In this document: piece after piece, positions 31,945 to 40,467 of the stretch
How positions within the stretch are numbered: position 1 is the first letter of the stretch
How the letters are laid out: every line of letters begins with the position of its first letter
Assembly: GCF_019396325.1 (NCBI RefSeq)
Contig: NZ_JAHKRO010000027.1
Span: 1-64,000, forward strand
Reading direction: 5' to 3'
DNA length: 64,000 nucleotides
Source of the DNA: Nonomuraea ceibae
Lineage (GTDB): Bacteria; Actinomycetota; Actinomycetes; Streptosporangiales; Streptosporangiaceae
The notes under the pieces: generated by a model
Database searches by the model: none
Told to the model about the DNA's origin: nothing
What the model saw: the letters and a program-made list of their open reading frames with translations, nothing else
Made by a program: the position numbers and the translations under genes

Positions 31945-32484
31945 TTGCCAAACCCACCTGAGCGCTTCACCGCGCTCTACAACACCTACCAAGCGCGGGT
32001 GTACGGCTATGCGGCGAGTCGCGCCGGGCACCAACTCGCGGAGGAAGTGGTCAGCGAGACCTTCCTGGTGGCCTGGCGGCGTCTGGACAGCATCCCCGAA
32101 CAGGCGCCGCTGCCCTGGCTGCTCCGCGTCGCTCGCAACATCCTGCGTGACAACTACCGGCAGGCCGCACGGCGCGAATCCCTGGAAGCCGAACTGCGCA
32201 GGTGGACCGACGAGGCGGTCACCGACGTGGGCGACCACGCCACCGAACGCGTCGCCGTACTCCGCGCTCTGGCCGGCTTGTCCGAGGCCGACAAGGAGAT
32301 CCTGACCCTGACCACCTGGCACGGCCTGTCCACCACGGAAGCGGCCACGGTGCTCGGCTGCACCAAGGCCGCCTTCTTCGTCCGCCTGCACCGGGCGCGC
32401 CGCCGGCTCCAGGCGGCGGTCGAAGCCACCGGCACCACCACACCCCGCAAGCCCGTGACCGTTCCAGGAAGGAACCTGCGATGA
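31945..32484 (+). CDS. RNA polymerase ECF sigma factor
   Basis: A 179-residue protein with TTG start and AAGGAA 6 bases upstream. Region 2 (FTALYNTYQARVYGYA, HQLAEEVVSETFLVAWRR, PLPWLLRVARNIL) and region 4 (LSEADKEILTLTTWHGLSTTEAA, in part, then TKAAFFVRLHRARRRL) are complete. It resembles the sigma factor at 16.1 kb closely enough to be a paralogue. The downstream membrane protein starts inside its stop codon region (ATGA), the usual sign of a sigma/regulator pair. Confidence 0.9.
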   Translation: MPNPPERFTALYNTYQARVYGYAASRAGHQLAEEVVSETFLVAWRRLDSIPEQAPLPWLLRVARNILRDNYRQAARRESLEAELRRWTDEAVTDVGDHATERVAVLRALAGLSEADKEILTLTTWHGLSTTEAATVLGCTKAAFFVRLHRARRRLQAAVEATGTTTPRKPVTVPGRNLR

Positions 32485-33632
32485 GCCGCAAGCCCGACGC
32501 GATGGACCTGCTCGCCCTGGCCCGCCCGGCCTCGCTGGACCGCGGATCACCCGTCTCCGCTGATGACCTGCTGCTCAGGGCCACCGCCGAGGCGCCACCA
32601 GCACTCGCGCGCCCGGGCCGTCCCCCGCGGTCCCGCCTGGTGGTCCTGTGGGCGCCGCTGTCCACGGCCGCGATCGTGGCCCTGGTCCTCACGGTGGTGA
32701 CGAACCTGGCGCCGGCCCCCACCGTGCTCACTCCGCCGAGAACCAACCAGGAACTGTACGACCTGGCCGACAGGATCGAGAAGCTGCCCGCAGCCGGCGG
32801 CGCCTACTGGCGGGACGTGCGAATCGACGGCAAGAGCCTGTCCGTCCGCGGCTACAAACTCATCGTGACCGGCCGCCGCGAGACCTGGCAGCCGCGCGAT
32901 CCCGCCGATCCGGTGCTCACGCAGGTATGGCGGCAGGACAGCGCCCGCCCGGCCACGGCCGCGGACGAGCGCGCCTGGCGGGCGGCGGGCGCTCCCGCCC
33001 AGGTCAAGGGGCACTGCGAGACCAGCGGGCCGTGCGAGCCGATTCCGGTCGCCGACGAGCCGGAGGACTGCACGTACAGCCTGAGCCTGGATCCCGCGGG
33101 AACCTATCCCGACACCTCGGTCAGCGAGTTCACCATGGCGGACCTGGCCGCGATCCCCACCGATCCGGCCCAGCTCGTGAAGCGGTTCCGCGTCTATCAC
33201 GAGACCTGGAACGGCCGCGGCTTCACGCAGCCGTTCGAGGAGTTCCTGCCGATCACCGCGAACCTCCTGAGCATGCCGCTCAGCCCCGCCCAGCGCGCCG
33301 CGATCATCCGCGTGCTGGCCGGCCTGCCGACCACCAAGGTCGTGGGCACGGTGACGGACCCGCTGGGCAGAAGGGGCATGTCCGTGGACTTCGGCGGTGC
33401 GGGAGGCTCCCTGGTGTACTCCGACAAGCCGCGCAAGGAACTGCCGGTCTACGACAGGCACATCCTCGACCCGGCGACGGGGGTGACGCTGGCGCGCGTC
33501 TCCCACGCGGCCCGCACCGCCCTGGGAGCGACCAAGGGAGAGGTCATGGGTTACCAGGCCCGCGGCCCCGAATCGGGCTGGACCGGACCGCCCGCGTCCC
33601 CGCCGAAGGGATGCGGGAAGAGCCGCCGCTGA
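32481..33632 (+). CDS. CU044_5270-type membrane protein, partner of ECF sigma
   Basis: A 383-residue protein with AGGAAGGA upstream of ATG 32481. Residues 1-50 are cytoplasmic (SRKPDAMDLLALARPASLD), residues 52-75 form one membrane helix, and about 300 residues are extracytoplasmic. The outer domain has ELYDLADRIEKLPAAGGAYW and a late LDPATGVTL motif, which I associate with the actinobacterial CU044_5270 family that regularly follows ECF sigma genes. Three Cys (CETSGPC, DCTY) may form disulfides. No zinc motif is present in the cytoplasmic part. It is the likely regulator of the sigma factor. Confidence 0.75.
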   Translation: MSRKPDAMDLLALARPASLDRGSPVSADDLLLRATAEAPPALARPGRPPRSRLVVLWAPLSTAAIVALVLTVVTNLAPAPTVLTPPRTNQELYDLADRIEKLPAAGGAYWRDVRIDGKSLSVRGYKLIVTGRRETWQPRDPADPVLTQVWRQDSARPATAADERAWRAAGAPAQVKGHCETSGPCEPIPVADEPEDCTYSLSLDPAGTYPDTSVSEFTMADLAAIPTDPAQLVKRFRVYHETWNGRGFTQPFEEFLPITANLLSMPLSPAQRAAIIRVLAGLPTTKVVGTVTDPLGRRGMSVDFGGAGGSLVYSDKPRKELPVYDRHILDPATGVTLARVSHAARTALGATKGEVMGYQARGPESGWTGPPASPPKGCGKSRR

Positions 33633-33835
33633 CCTCCCGCTCGTGCCGATCCGCCGGTTGGTCTCGGCCGGCGGGGCACAGCTTCCGGAGCGCCCGCAGG
33701 CCGCCGGCTCCTGCTGCCTGCTCGGAGCCGACGTCGTACGCCGCGCCCCGCCCCCAGAGCTTCACGCCTGTGGCCACCTCTGCCCGTTTGACGGGAGGGC
33801 TGCATGGACGAGGTTCTCGGCGGCGCGGCGTCAGG

Positions 33836-34402
33836 CTATTTCGGTAGCAGGTGCGACACGAGCGAACGCGCCCATTCGGGCGAAAGGGGCTGGTCGGTGA
33901 AGACGGCCCGGTAGTAGAGGGGGGCGAGCAGGGTCTCTATGGCGCGTTCGATGCTCGGAACCTCGTTGCCCCGCCCCTGCTCCCGTTCGATGATGGCTTC
34001 GAGCTGTCGCTGCCGCTCCATGCGGCACACGCCGGCGGCCTCCCCGCCCGTGCCGACGATGGCGCGTACTAGCGCGAGAGTGTCCGGGTCGCTGAGGTCC
34101 CTGGCGAGGTCGTACGCATACCGTTCCAGGTCCTCGCGGAGGCTGCCGGTGTCGGGGACCACGACATCGCCGGAGAAGCGGCTGGTCGCGACGTCGGCGA
34201 GCAGCTCGCCGACGGAGCCCCAGCGGCGATAGACGGTTGTGGCGTGCACCCCCGCGCGCGCGGCGACGACCGGGATCGTCAGCGCGTCGCCGGCCTCGTC
34301 GGCGAGCAGTTCCTTGACCGCCTGGTGGACGGCCGCCCGGACCCGGGCTGAGCGACCTCCGGGCCGGCTGTCGGTGCGCGGTGGAGAGCTCTGAGCTGGC
34401 AT
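33836..34402 (-). CDS. TetR family transcriptional regulator
   Basis: A 188-residue protein. The HTH lies at residues 20-68 (ALTIPVVAARAGVHATTVYRRWGSVGELL, in part). The helical C-domain ends LLAPLYYRAVFTDQPLS, typical of the TetR_C subgroup with a YYR segment. It is divergent from an MFS/hydrolase operon. Three copies of an ATCACTGC element fill the 99-base spacer, so it probably represses the transporter genes and itself. Confidence 0.92.
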   Translation of the reverse strand: MPAQSSPPRTDSRPGGRSARVRAAVHQAVKELLADEAGDALTIPVVAARAGVHATTVYRRWGSVGELLADVATSRFSGDVVVPDTGSLREDLERYAYDLARDLSDPDTLALVRAIVGTGGEAAGVCRMERQRQLEAIIEREQGRGNEVPSIERAIETLLAPLYYRAVFTDQPLSPEWARSLVSHLLPK

Positions 34403-34414
34403 GTCTCCATTATT

Positions 34415-34492
34415 GCATCGATCACTGCTTTTAATTCGCAGTAATCACTGCGTTTGTGATACGTTTCCAGCCACTAACGCAACGATCACTGC
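34415..34492. promoter_or_regulatory. Three repeated operator elements before the MFS gene
   Basis: GCATCGATCACTGC (34415-34428), GCAGTAATCACTGC (34438-34451, a true dyad with arms GCAGT/ACTGC) and GCAACGATCACTGC (34479-34492) share ATCACTGC at the right end. They cover the spacer between the divergent TetR and MFS genes. They are best explained as one full and two half-like binding sites of the TetR protein. Confidence 0.65.
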
Positions 34493-34501
34493 GAGGTTCC
34501 A

Positions 34502-35767
34502 GTGTCTGTTGAATCCTGCGATACCGCGTCCTCCTGCACCGCCCCTCCTGCCGCCGGTCCGCACCGCCGTCCGTGGAGGGGCGCCTTCTCGTCCGTGGCC
34601 GCCGTCCTGGTGCTGTTCCTGGCCGCTTCCAGTGCGCCGTCACCGATCTACGTGATCTACCAGCAGCAGTGGCGGTTCACGGCGTGGGTGCTGACCGTGG
34701 TCTTCGCTCTCTACGTGTTCGGCCTGCTGGCCTCGTTGCTGGTCGTGGGAGCGCTGTCGGATCATCTCGGTCGCCGGCCGGTGCTCGCGGCGGCGATCGG
34801 GCTGGAGGCGGTTGCGCTGGTGTTGTTCCTGGTCGCGGGAGACGTGTGGGTGCTGTCCGTCGCCCGGGTGCTGCAGGGTGTCGCGACCGGGGCGGCGACG
34901 ACCGCGCTGAGCGCCACTCTGGTCGATCTCGAACCGGAGTCGGCTCGCGGCCGGGCGGGCGTGGTCACGTCGGTGGCGCCGTTGACCGGGCTGGCTCTGG
35001 GCGCGGTCGGCAGTGGTGTGCTGGTGGAGTTCGGTCCGGCGCCGACCCGGTTGATCTACGCGCTGCTGCTCGGAGGCATGGTTGCGGCGGGGGTGGTCGT
35101 CGCCCTGCTGCCGGAGACGTCGCTGCGCCGGCCGGGAGCGCTGGCCTCCCTTCGCCCGCGGGTGGCGATGCCCGCACACCTGCGCGCCGACATCGTCCCG
35201 CTGGTGCCGGCGATGATCGCCACCTGGGCGCTGGCCGGCATGTATCTGTCCCTCGGCCCGTCGGTCGCCGCGGAGCTGCTGGGGCTGCGCAGCCATCTCA
35301 TCGGCGGTGTCGTCGTGACGTTGCTGGCGGGCACCGCGGCGCTCTCGGTCGCGTTGCTCCGCTCCCGCCCGGCGTCCTCGCTGCTGGCTCCCGCCGCGGC
35401 GCTGCTCGGGCTCGGCACGTTGACCTCGCTCGCCGGGGTGGCGGGCGATCTCGCCTGGCTCGCCGCGGCCGGCACCGTCGTCGCGGGCATCGGCTTCGGC
35501 GGATCGGTGCTGGCCACGTTCGGCACCTTCGCCAGGATCGCCAGGCCACACGAGCGCGGCGCGGTCTTCGCGCTGGCGAACATCATCAACTATCTGGGCA
35601 ACAGCGTGCCCGCCGTGCTCGGCGGCATCGCCGTCACCGCCCTGGGACTGAGGTCCGCCACCGTGATCTACGCGCTGGCGATCGCGCTGATCACCTTCTC
35701 TGCCTTCCTCCTGCGCCTGAACCAGCTACGGCTCCAGTCCCGCATGGCCCCGGTCCCCTGCGACTGA
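34502..35767 (+). CDS. MFS transporter
   Basis: A 421-residue protein with GTG start at 34502 and GAGG 5 bases upstream. Twelve hydrophobic segments are predicted, the first at residues 23-42. The loop between helices 2 and 3 has the MFS signature in the form GALSDHLGRRPVL (residues 85-97). The motif in helix 5 (GLALGAVGSGVLVEFG) is of the drug-efflux kind. The substrate is unknown. It shares an operon with an alpha/beta hydrolase and is controlled by a divergent TetR regulator. Confidence 0.92.
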   Translation: MSVESCDTASSCTAPPAAGPHRRPWRGAFSSVAAVLVLFLAASSAPSPIYVIYQQQWRFTAWVLTVVFALYVFGLLASLLVVGALSDHLGRRPVLAAAIGLEAVALVLFLVAGDVWVLSVARVLQGVATGAATTALSATLVDLEPESARGRAGVVTSVAPLTGLALGAVGSGVLVEFGPAPTRLIYALLLGGMVAAGVVVALLPETSLRRPGALASLRPRVAMPAHLRADIVPLVPAMIATWALAGMYLSLGPSVAAELLGLRSHLIGGVVVTLLAGTAALSVALLRSRPASSLLAPAAALLGLGTLTSLAGVAGDLAWLAAAGTVVAGIGFGGSVLATFGTFARIARPHERGAVFALANIINYLGNSVPAVLGGIAVTALGLRSATVIYALAIALITFSAFLLRLNQLRLQSRMAPVPCD

Positions 35768-35815
35768 GGCCCCGACGAAGACATCCCTGCCAATTTCGAG
35801 AAATGAGGACGAAGC

Positions 35816-36622
35816 ATGACAACTACGCACAAGATCAGGCAGGACCGGGAGGTCCGGCGGCCCGGTGGCACGACGATCCGCTACACGACCAGCGGTCCGG
35901 CGGGAGGACCGGCCCTGGCTCTCATTCATGGCTGGGCGTGCGACCGCCGCGACTTCGACGCGGTGATCGACCATCTGCCCGACGACCACCGCGTGCTGGC
36001 GATCGACCTCGCCGAGCACGGCGAGTCGCGGTCGGCGCGCGAGGTCTGGACGATCGAGGAGTTCGCCCGCGACGTGGCCGCGGTGCTGGAGGCTGAGTCG
36101 GTGGACAAGGTGGTCGTGGCCGGGCACTCCCTCGGCGGGGCGGTCGCCGTCGAGGTGGGCCGGCTGCTGCCCGGCAGGGTCTCGCACGTGGTCGCGCTCG
36201 ACGCCTTGCACTATCTGTCCCTGTTCCCGGCGATGAGCGAGCAGCAGGCTGAGGCGATGCTGCGCGTGTTCAGGGAGGACTTCGCCGCGGGCGTACGGGG
36301 CCTGGTGGAGGGAGGCTCGCCGATCGGGACCGACCCGGCTCTCAAGGATGCGTACTTCGAGAAGATGGCCGCCGTGCGCCAGCCCGCCGGGCTGCGTTCC
36401 ATCGAGGGCCTGGTGCGCTGGGACATGGACGCGGCGCTGCGCGAGACGGAGCAGCCGATCACCGTGTTCGCGATCCGCGACCTCATCACGCAGGATGCGA
36501 TCGACCGCTACGGTGACCGGCTCGACATCGTGCTCGTCGACCTGGGCAGCCACCACTTCCCGGTGGAGTCGCCGGAAGACACCGCGAAGCTCCTGGCCGG
36601 CGTGGCGCCCTCCCCTGCCTGA
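35816..36622 (+). CDS. Alpha/beta hydrolase
   Basis: A 268-residue protein. ALIHGWACD holds the oxyanion-hole HG, GHSLGG (residues about 103-108) the nucleophile Ser, FAIRDLIT the acid candidate, and SHHFPVE near the end the catalytic His. The N-terminal VRRPGGTTIRYTTSGP strand pattern is that of epoxide hydrolase/haloperoxidase-type enzymes. It follows the MFS gene by 48 bases and is likely cotranscribed, which suggests that hydrolysis and export act on the same compound. Confidence 0.88.
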   Translation: MTTTHKIRQDREVRRPGGTTIRYTTSGPAGGPALALIHGWACDRRDFDAVIDHLPDDHRVLAIDLAEHGESRSAREVWTIEEFARDVAAVLEAESVDKVVVAGHSLGGAVAVEVGRLLPGRVSHVVALDALHYLSLFPAMSEQQAEAMLRVFREDFAAGVRGLVEGGSPIGTDPALKDAYFEKMAAVRQPAGLRSIEGLVRWDMDAALRETEQPITVFAIRDLITQDAIDRYGDRLDIVLVDLGSHHFPVESPEDTAKLLAGVAPSPA

Positions 36623-36628
36623 CCCTTG

Positions 36629-36887
36629 CTAAGTCAGGTGGACCTGCCCCCGCCTGCACGCCTTCGCCCGCGCGACTCGTTCCGGTGGGGCCCCGAGGCG
36701 TTCCTGCCGAAGAGGGGGCGCGTCGGGGCGCCGCAGCAGCCGGTCGGCTTGGCGGAGGACGGCCCGCAGGTACTGGCGGGTGGCGGCGGGGCCGGCCGGT
36801 GTGGCCGGGTCGATGAGCATGCGGTACATGGCCGCCCCGACGATCATGTCGATCACGGTGTCGAGGTCGGCGTCGTCCGCGTGGAGG
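36629..36887 (-). pseudogene. C-terminal stump of a TetR regulator
   Basis: Reading leftwards from the MBL stop region, the frame gives DADLDTVIDMIVGAAMYRML, given here in part, and a helical tail AATRQYLRAVLRQADRLL. This is the closing part of the TetR C-terminal domain (usually a GPLYYRLL-type helix). The DNA-binding half is missing and its place is taken by the MBL gene. A reader would start only at GTG 36856. It looks like a regulator truncated by a rearrangement, with its operator possibly still present upstream of the MBL gene. Confidence 0.65.
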
Positions 36888-38417
36888 TCATCGGAACTCC
36901 ACTCGCCCCAGGTCGGCGCCGGACGGGGGCGGCACGAAGTGGGGTGTGTGCCCGGGCCGCAGCCGCCAGCCGGGAGTGAGGACGCTCTCCATGTACCGGC
37001 GCAGCTCCCGTACCCCTTCCTCGCCGGGCGTCCCGTGGGCGAACGCGGAGGCGACCAGGCCGGACTGGTAGCGGGTGTTGTCGTGGGCGAACAACGGCAC
37101 GGTGGCGGGGTCGGCGGCCAGCAGGCTCTGGATGCGCCGGGCGGCCTCGAGCTGGCGGTTCGTGTCGGCGCCGCCGATGGTCATCTGGCGGACCTGGTCC
37201 GTGGCCAGGTGGGGCAGGGTGTAGGTGGTGTCGCCCATGAACAGCACGCTGCCGGAGTCCAGGCGCAGCAGCACGCACATGTGGCCTGGCGAGTGGCCGG
37301 GGGTGGGGAGCAGGACGAGGCTGCCGTCGCCGAAGTGGTCCTGGGCGGCGGGGAACGGGCCGAAGGCGCCGGAGTCGAAGGCGGGGAAGGACAGGTTGTC
37401 CTTGACCAGGTCGAAGGAGTACGGGTAGACCGTGCCGTGCTCCCAGTCGCGGCGGTCCAGCACCACCGTCGCCTGGGGCAGGCCGCGCAGCCCGCCGGCG
37501 TGGTCGTCGTGGACGTGAGTGAGGAACACGGTGGTGATCTCCCTGGCGTCGTAGCCGAGCCGGGCCAGGCGTACCCGCAGGTCCTGATCGGGGGTCAGCC
37601 TGTACTCGTCGCGCTGGGTCAGCAGGCGCGAGACCATCTGGTTGTGGTTGTAGTACCCGTCGTGATCGTGGGCCTGTTCCCAGTTGACGCCGCTGTCGAC
37701 CAGCAGGAGGCCGTGCCGAGGGTGGTCGATGAGGTAGGCGAACACCGGCACCGCGATCTGCGCCTTGTCCACCAGGGTGCGCAGGTAGCCGTTCAGCCCT
37801 TCCCAGCCGTCCAGGCCGCCGTAGAACTGGCCGTACGTGACGATGGTGTCGCCGGTGTGAATCGGGAACACCCGTACGGCGCCGTCGTCGATCCGCCGCC
37901 GCGCGCCCGGGGCGCGCACGGCCGCCCGCCGCTCCTGCTCGCCCCGCGCCAGCACCTCGCGTCGCTGCCGTTCCACCCGATCGACGGACAGTACGCCCAG
38001 CGCTCCCAGCGCCAGTCCGGCGCCGCCTGACAGGAAGGCGCGCCTGGTGCTCCGCGCCTCCCGGCCGCCCGCGACCCGGCGCCCGCGCAGGAAGGCGACC
38101 GCCGCCCATGCCAGGCAGGTGACGGCGGCCAGGGCGAGCAGCACCGGCAGGTCCGTGACGTAGTAGACGACCGCGAGGTAGAGCCCGAGGGTGCCCAGAC
38201 CGGCCAGGACCCCGAGGTACGCCCGCACCCGGCGCCGTGTGGCCGGCCGGCCGAACACGCCGGGCCACAACAGCCCGACCAGCGCCCCGGCCAGCAGCAG
38301 TCCATAGACCACCAGCAGCGGCACCGGCACGTCCTTCATCCGCAGCACGACCAGCCAGGCGGCGCCGACCGCGAACGCGGGAACGAGTAACCCGATCTTG
38401 CCCAGAACCTTCAGCAT
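36888..38417 (-). CDS. Polytopic membrane protein with metallo-beta-lactamase domain
   Basis: A 509-residue protein from ATG 38417 (GGGGTGG upstream). Residues 5-110 contain four predicted membrane helices. Residues 123-143 (STRRAFLSGGAGLALGALG) look like a twin-arginine signal but sit internally. Residues 180-480 are an MBL-fold hydrolase of the AHL-lactonase type: THVHDDHAGG (H301, H303, D305, H306), a later GHSPGHM histidine, a GDTTY aspartate and an AHDN histidine. If the internal segment spans the membrane, the catalytic domain would be outside. The layout is uncommon. Substrate could be a lactone signal or another ester. A TetR stump follows directly. Confidence 0.85.
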   Translation of the reverse strand: MLKVLGKIGLLVPAFAVGAAWLVVLRMKDVPVPLLVVYGLLLAGALVGLLWPGVFGRPATRRRVRAYLGVLAGLGTLGLYLAVVYYVTDLPVLLALAAVTCLAWAAVAFLRGRRVAGGREARSTRRAFLSGGAGLALGALGVLSVDRVERQRREVLARGEQERRAAVRAPGARRRIDDGAVRVFPIHTGDTIVTYGQFYGGLDGWEGLNGYLRTLVDKAQIAVPVFAYLIDHPRHGLLLVDSGVNWEQAHDHDGYYNHNQMVSRLLTQRDEYRLTPDQDLRVRLARLGYDAREITTVFLTHVHDDHAGGLRGLPQATVVLDRRDWEHGTVYPYSFDLVKDNLSFPAFDSGAFGPFPAAQDHFGDGSLVLLPTPGHSPGHMCVLLRLDSGSVLFMGDTTYTLPHLATDQVRQMTIGGADTNRQLEAARRIQSLLAADPATVPLFAHDNTRYQSGLVASAFAHGTPGEEGVRELRRYMESVLTPGWRLRPGHTPHFVPPPSGADLGRVEFR

Positions 38418-38433
38418 CCCGGCCACCCCAATT

Positions 38434-38454
38434 CGTATACGCATACGGATGCGT
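38434..38454. promoter_or_regulatory. Overlapping dyads upstream of the MBL gene
   Basis: CGTAT-n4-ATACG (38434-38447) overlaps ACGCAT-n4-ATGCGT (38439-38454). This TetR-style double palindrome lies just upstream of the MBL start. The adjacent regulator is only a C-terminal stump, so the site may be an orphan. Confidence 0.5.
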
Positions 38455-38508
38455 TTACATAATAGGACTGCCGTAAGCCCTGGTGCGCCCAGCAGGGACA
38501 ATCAGGGC

Positions 38509-38927
38509 ATGGGCGATTCGATCGAGGTCGTGGACCATGACCCGGCCTGGCAGGCGGAGTTCGCCGCGATCGGGAAGGCGTTGCGCGGGGCACTCGGCGA
38601 CGGCTCGGCCTGACGCATCGGGCGGACAACCCCGAGCTGACCAAGCGCTACTTCCGCGAGGCCCCGGGCAGCCGCCGCACCCACGTTCACGTACGCGAGC
38701 TCGGCAGCTTCTCCCAGCAGCTGCCCCTGCTGTTCCGCGACTACCTGCGCGCCCATCCTGACGCCGCGACCGAGTTCGCCGAGGTGAAGCGGCGGTGCGC
38801 GCGGCAGTTCCGTGATGACCGGCAACGGTATGTCTCCGCCAAGGAGCCCTTCGTCTGGGACATCGTGCGCCGCGCCGACACGTGGGCCCAGCGCGTCGGC
38901 TGGCGACCGGGCCCCAGCGACGCCTGA
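38509..38927 (+). pseudogene. GrpB (UPF0157) family pseudogene with internal deletion
   Basis: The start ATG 38509 gives a normal GrpB opening (IEVVDHDPAWQAEFAAIG), but the frame ends at TGA 38611-38613. In the next frame, from about 38610 to TGA 38925-38927, the family C-terminus is intact (RRTHVHVRELGS, LLFRDYLRAHPDAA, YVSAKEPFVWDIV). The central 60 or so residues, including the conserved HIGSTSVPGL block, are absent. One deletion explains both the lost block and the frame change. GrpB proteins belong to the nucleotidyltransferase superfamily; this copy cannot be functional. Confidence 0.85.
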
Positions 38928-38988
38928 CCCGACCGACGCGATGCCCCGCCACCGCGCGGCGTCGTGGACGGACACCCGTGACGCCGGC

Positions 38989-40431
38989 TCACTGCTTCTG
39001 ACCAGGTAAGACACCGCGGAGCCCATGCGGTCCGACCTGGCGGGTGCGGAGCCTGGCGAGCGCGACGATCAGCAGCGCGATCGAGGACCAGGCGGCCCAG
39101 TCGCCCAGGCTGGTGTAGACGGTGGAGGCGCCCTGCCGCGGCAGCGCCGCGTACACCGTGTTGACCGTGTTCGCCGTGTTCGCCGTGTTAACCCCGGGCT
39201 CGCCGCTGCGGGCCTCGGCCAGCACCCGCCCACGGGTGTCGCTCACCGTGAGGAACCCCTGACGGGCCGCGCGAGCCACCGACAGCCCGCTCTCCACGCC
39301 GCGGACCATCGCCATCCGGCTGTGCAGCCAGGCGTCGTCGTCGAAGTCCCACGCGGGCGCGAGCAGCGCGGTGGCGCCCGCCTGGCGGTACTGCCGCACC
39401 AGCCACGGGAAGTCCAGGTCCTTGCAGATGATCAGCCCCAGGGTGGTCCGGTCGAGGAAGGCCAGCGCCCGTCCAGGGGTGAACTCCGACTCCAGCCCGG
39501 GTATCAGGTGGTGTTTGTCGTAGCGGACGCCGGTCGGGGTGGCCAGCGCGGTGTTCGTCCGCGTCGCGCCGGCGCCGAGCGCGACGCCGGTGACGACCTC
39601 GACCCCCGGCCCGGCCGGCGGCAGCCGAGGGGTGTCGGCCTCGAACGTCTTCTCCGGCAGCACCACGATCTCGGCCCCGCGGGCGGCGGCCGCGTCGACG
39701 GCCTGGCCGTAGCGCCGGAGCAGGTCGCGCCCCTGCGGGGAGTCCAGCTTCTCGGTGTCGCGCGGGTGGTCGGTGGAGATCAGCGCGACCGTACGGTGCC
39801 CCTCGCCGTCCTGGGCGGCGCCGAGCCGGGTGAAGCCGTACGCCGCCACCAGCGCCGCCAGCGCGCCCGCGGTCACCGCGACGTGGAGCCGGTGCGTCGC
39901 GCCGGGCGCGAGCAGCGCGGCCACGGCGGCGGGCGCGAACAGAAGCAGGAAGGTGATCCCCCACACTCCCGTGACGGATGCCGTCTGCAGGACGGGCAGC
40001 ACGTCGGCCTGGGTGTAGGCCAGGCTCCACCAGGCGCCGTGCGGACCGGCCCGCGCCATCAGATATTCGACGCCGACCCACAGCGCCGGCACGGCGAGCG
40101 CGGCCGTCAACGGCCGCCGCCGCGCCAGCAGCGAGCGGTGCAGCAGCACGCCGAGGCCGTACAGCAGCGCCGGCCCGCCGAGGAGCCCGGCCGCCACCAG
40201 GGCGGGCATCTCGAGCGTCCCGGCGAAGTACGGCCACAGCTGCAGCTGCCCGCCCAGCCAGGCCAGAGCGCCCGAGGCGAACGCGAGCCCGGCCCCCACC
40301 CGGGGAGCGGCGACCAGCACGGGCAAGGGAGCGAGCCAGGTCAGCCAGGCCACGGGGTGCAGGCCGGTGCCGAAGTGCAGCAGGACAGCCGAGGCCAGAG
40401 CCGCGACGAGCGGGATCAGGGCACGTCTCAT
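38989..40431 (-). CDS. lnt: Apolipoprotein N-acyltransferase
   Basis: A 480-residue membrane enzyme. Residues 1-205 hold six or seven helices and residues 213-450 the carbon-nitrogen hydrolase domain, followed by a last helix (residues 453-470). The catalytic triad E260 (VVLPEKTFE), K306 (YDKHHLIPG) and C336 (IICKDLD) is complete. Lnt transfers a third acyl chain to the N-terminal Cys of lipoproteins on the outer face of the membrane. An Asn/Thr-rich repeat (NTANTANTVNTV) near residues 415-427 is a local expansion. It is the last of three codirectional genes, downstream of the NarL-type two-component pair. Confidence 0.88.
   Translation of the reverse strand: MRRALIPLVAALASAVLLHFGTGLHPVAWLTWLAPLPVLVAAPRVGAGLAFASGALAWLGGQLQLWPYFAGTLEMPALVAAGLLGGPALLYGLGVLLHRSLLARRRPLTAALAVPALWVGVEYLMARAGPHGAWWSLAYTQADVLPVLQTASVTGVWGITFLLLFAPAAVAALLAPGATHRLHVAVTAGALAALVAAYGFTRLGAAQDGEGHRTVALISTDHPRDTEKLDSPQGRDLLRRYGQAVDAAAARGAEIVVLPEKTFEADTPRLPPAGPGVEVVTGVALGAGATRTNTALATPTGVRYDKHHLIPGLESEFTPGRALAFLDRTTLGLIICKDLDFPWLVRQYRQAGATALLAPAWDFDDDAWLHSRMAMVRGVESGLSVARAARQGFLTVSDTRGRVLAEARSGEPGVNTANTANTVNTVYAALPRQGASTVYTSLGDWAAWSSIALLIVALARLRTRQVGPHGLRGVLPGQKQ
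39156..39191 (-). repeat. Four 9-base tandem repeats inside lnt
   Basis: Four units of CCGTGTTNN (plus-strand reading) occur in a row. They encode alternating Asn-Thr-Ala/Val in the extracytoplasmic part of Lnt after the hydrolase domain. Repeat number may vary between strains. Confidence 0.8.
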
Positions 40432-40467
40432 GGCGACGATGTTGCTGGAGGCGACCCCGGTGGCGCG

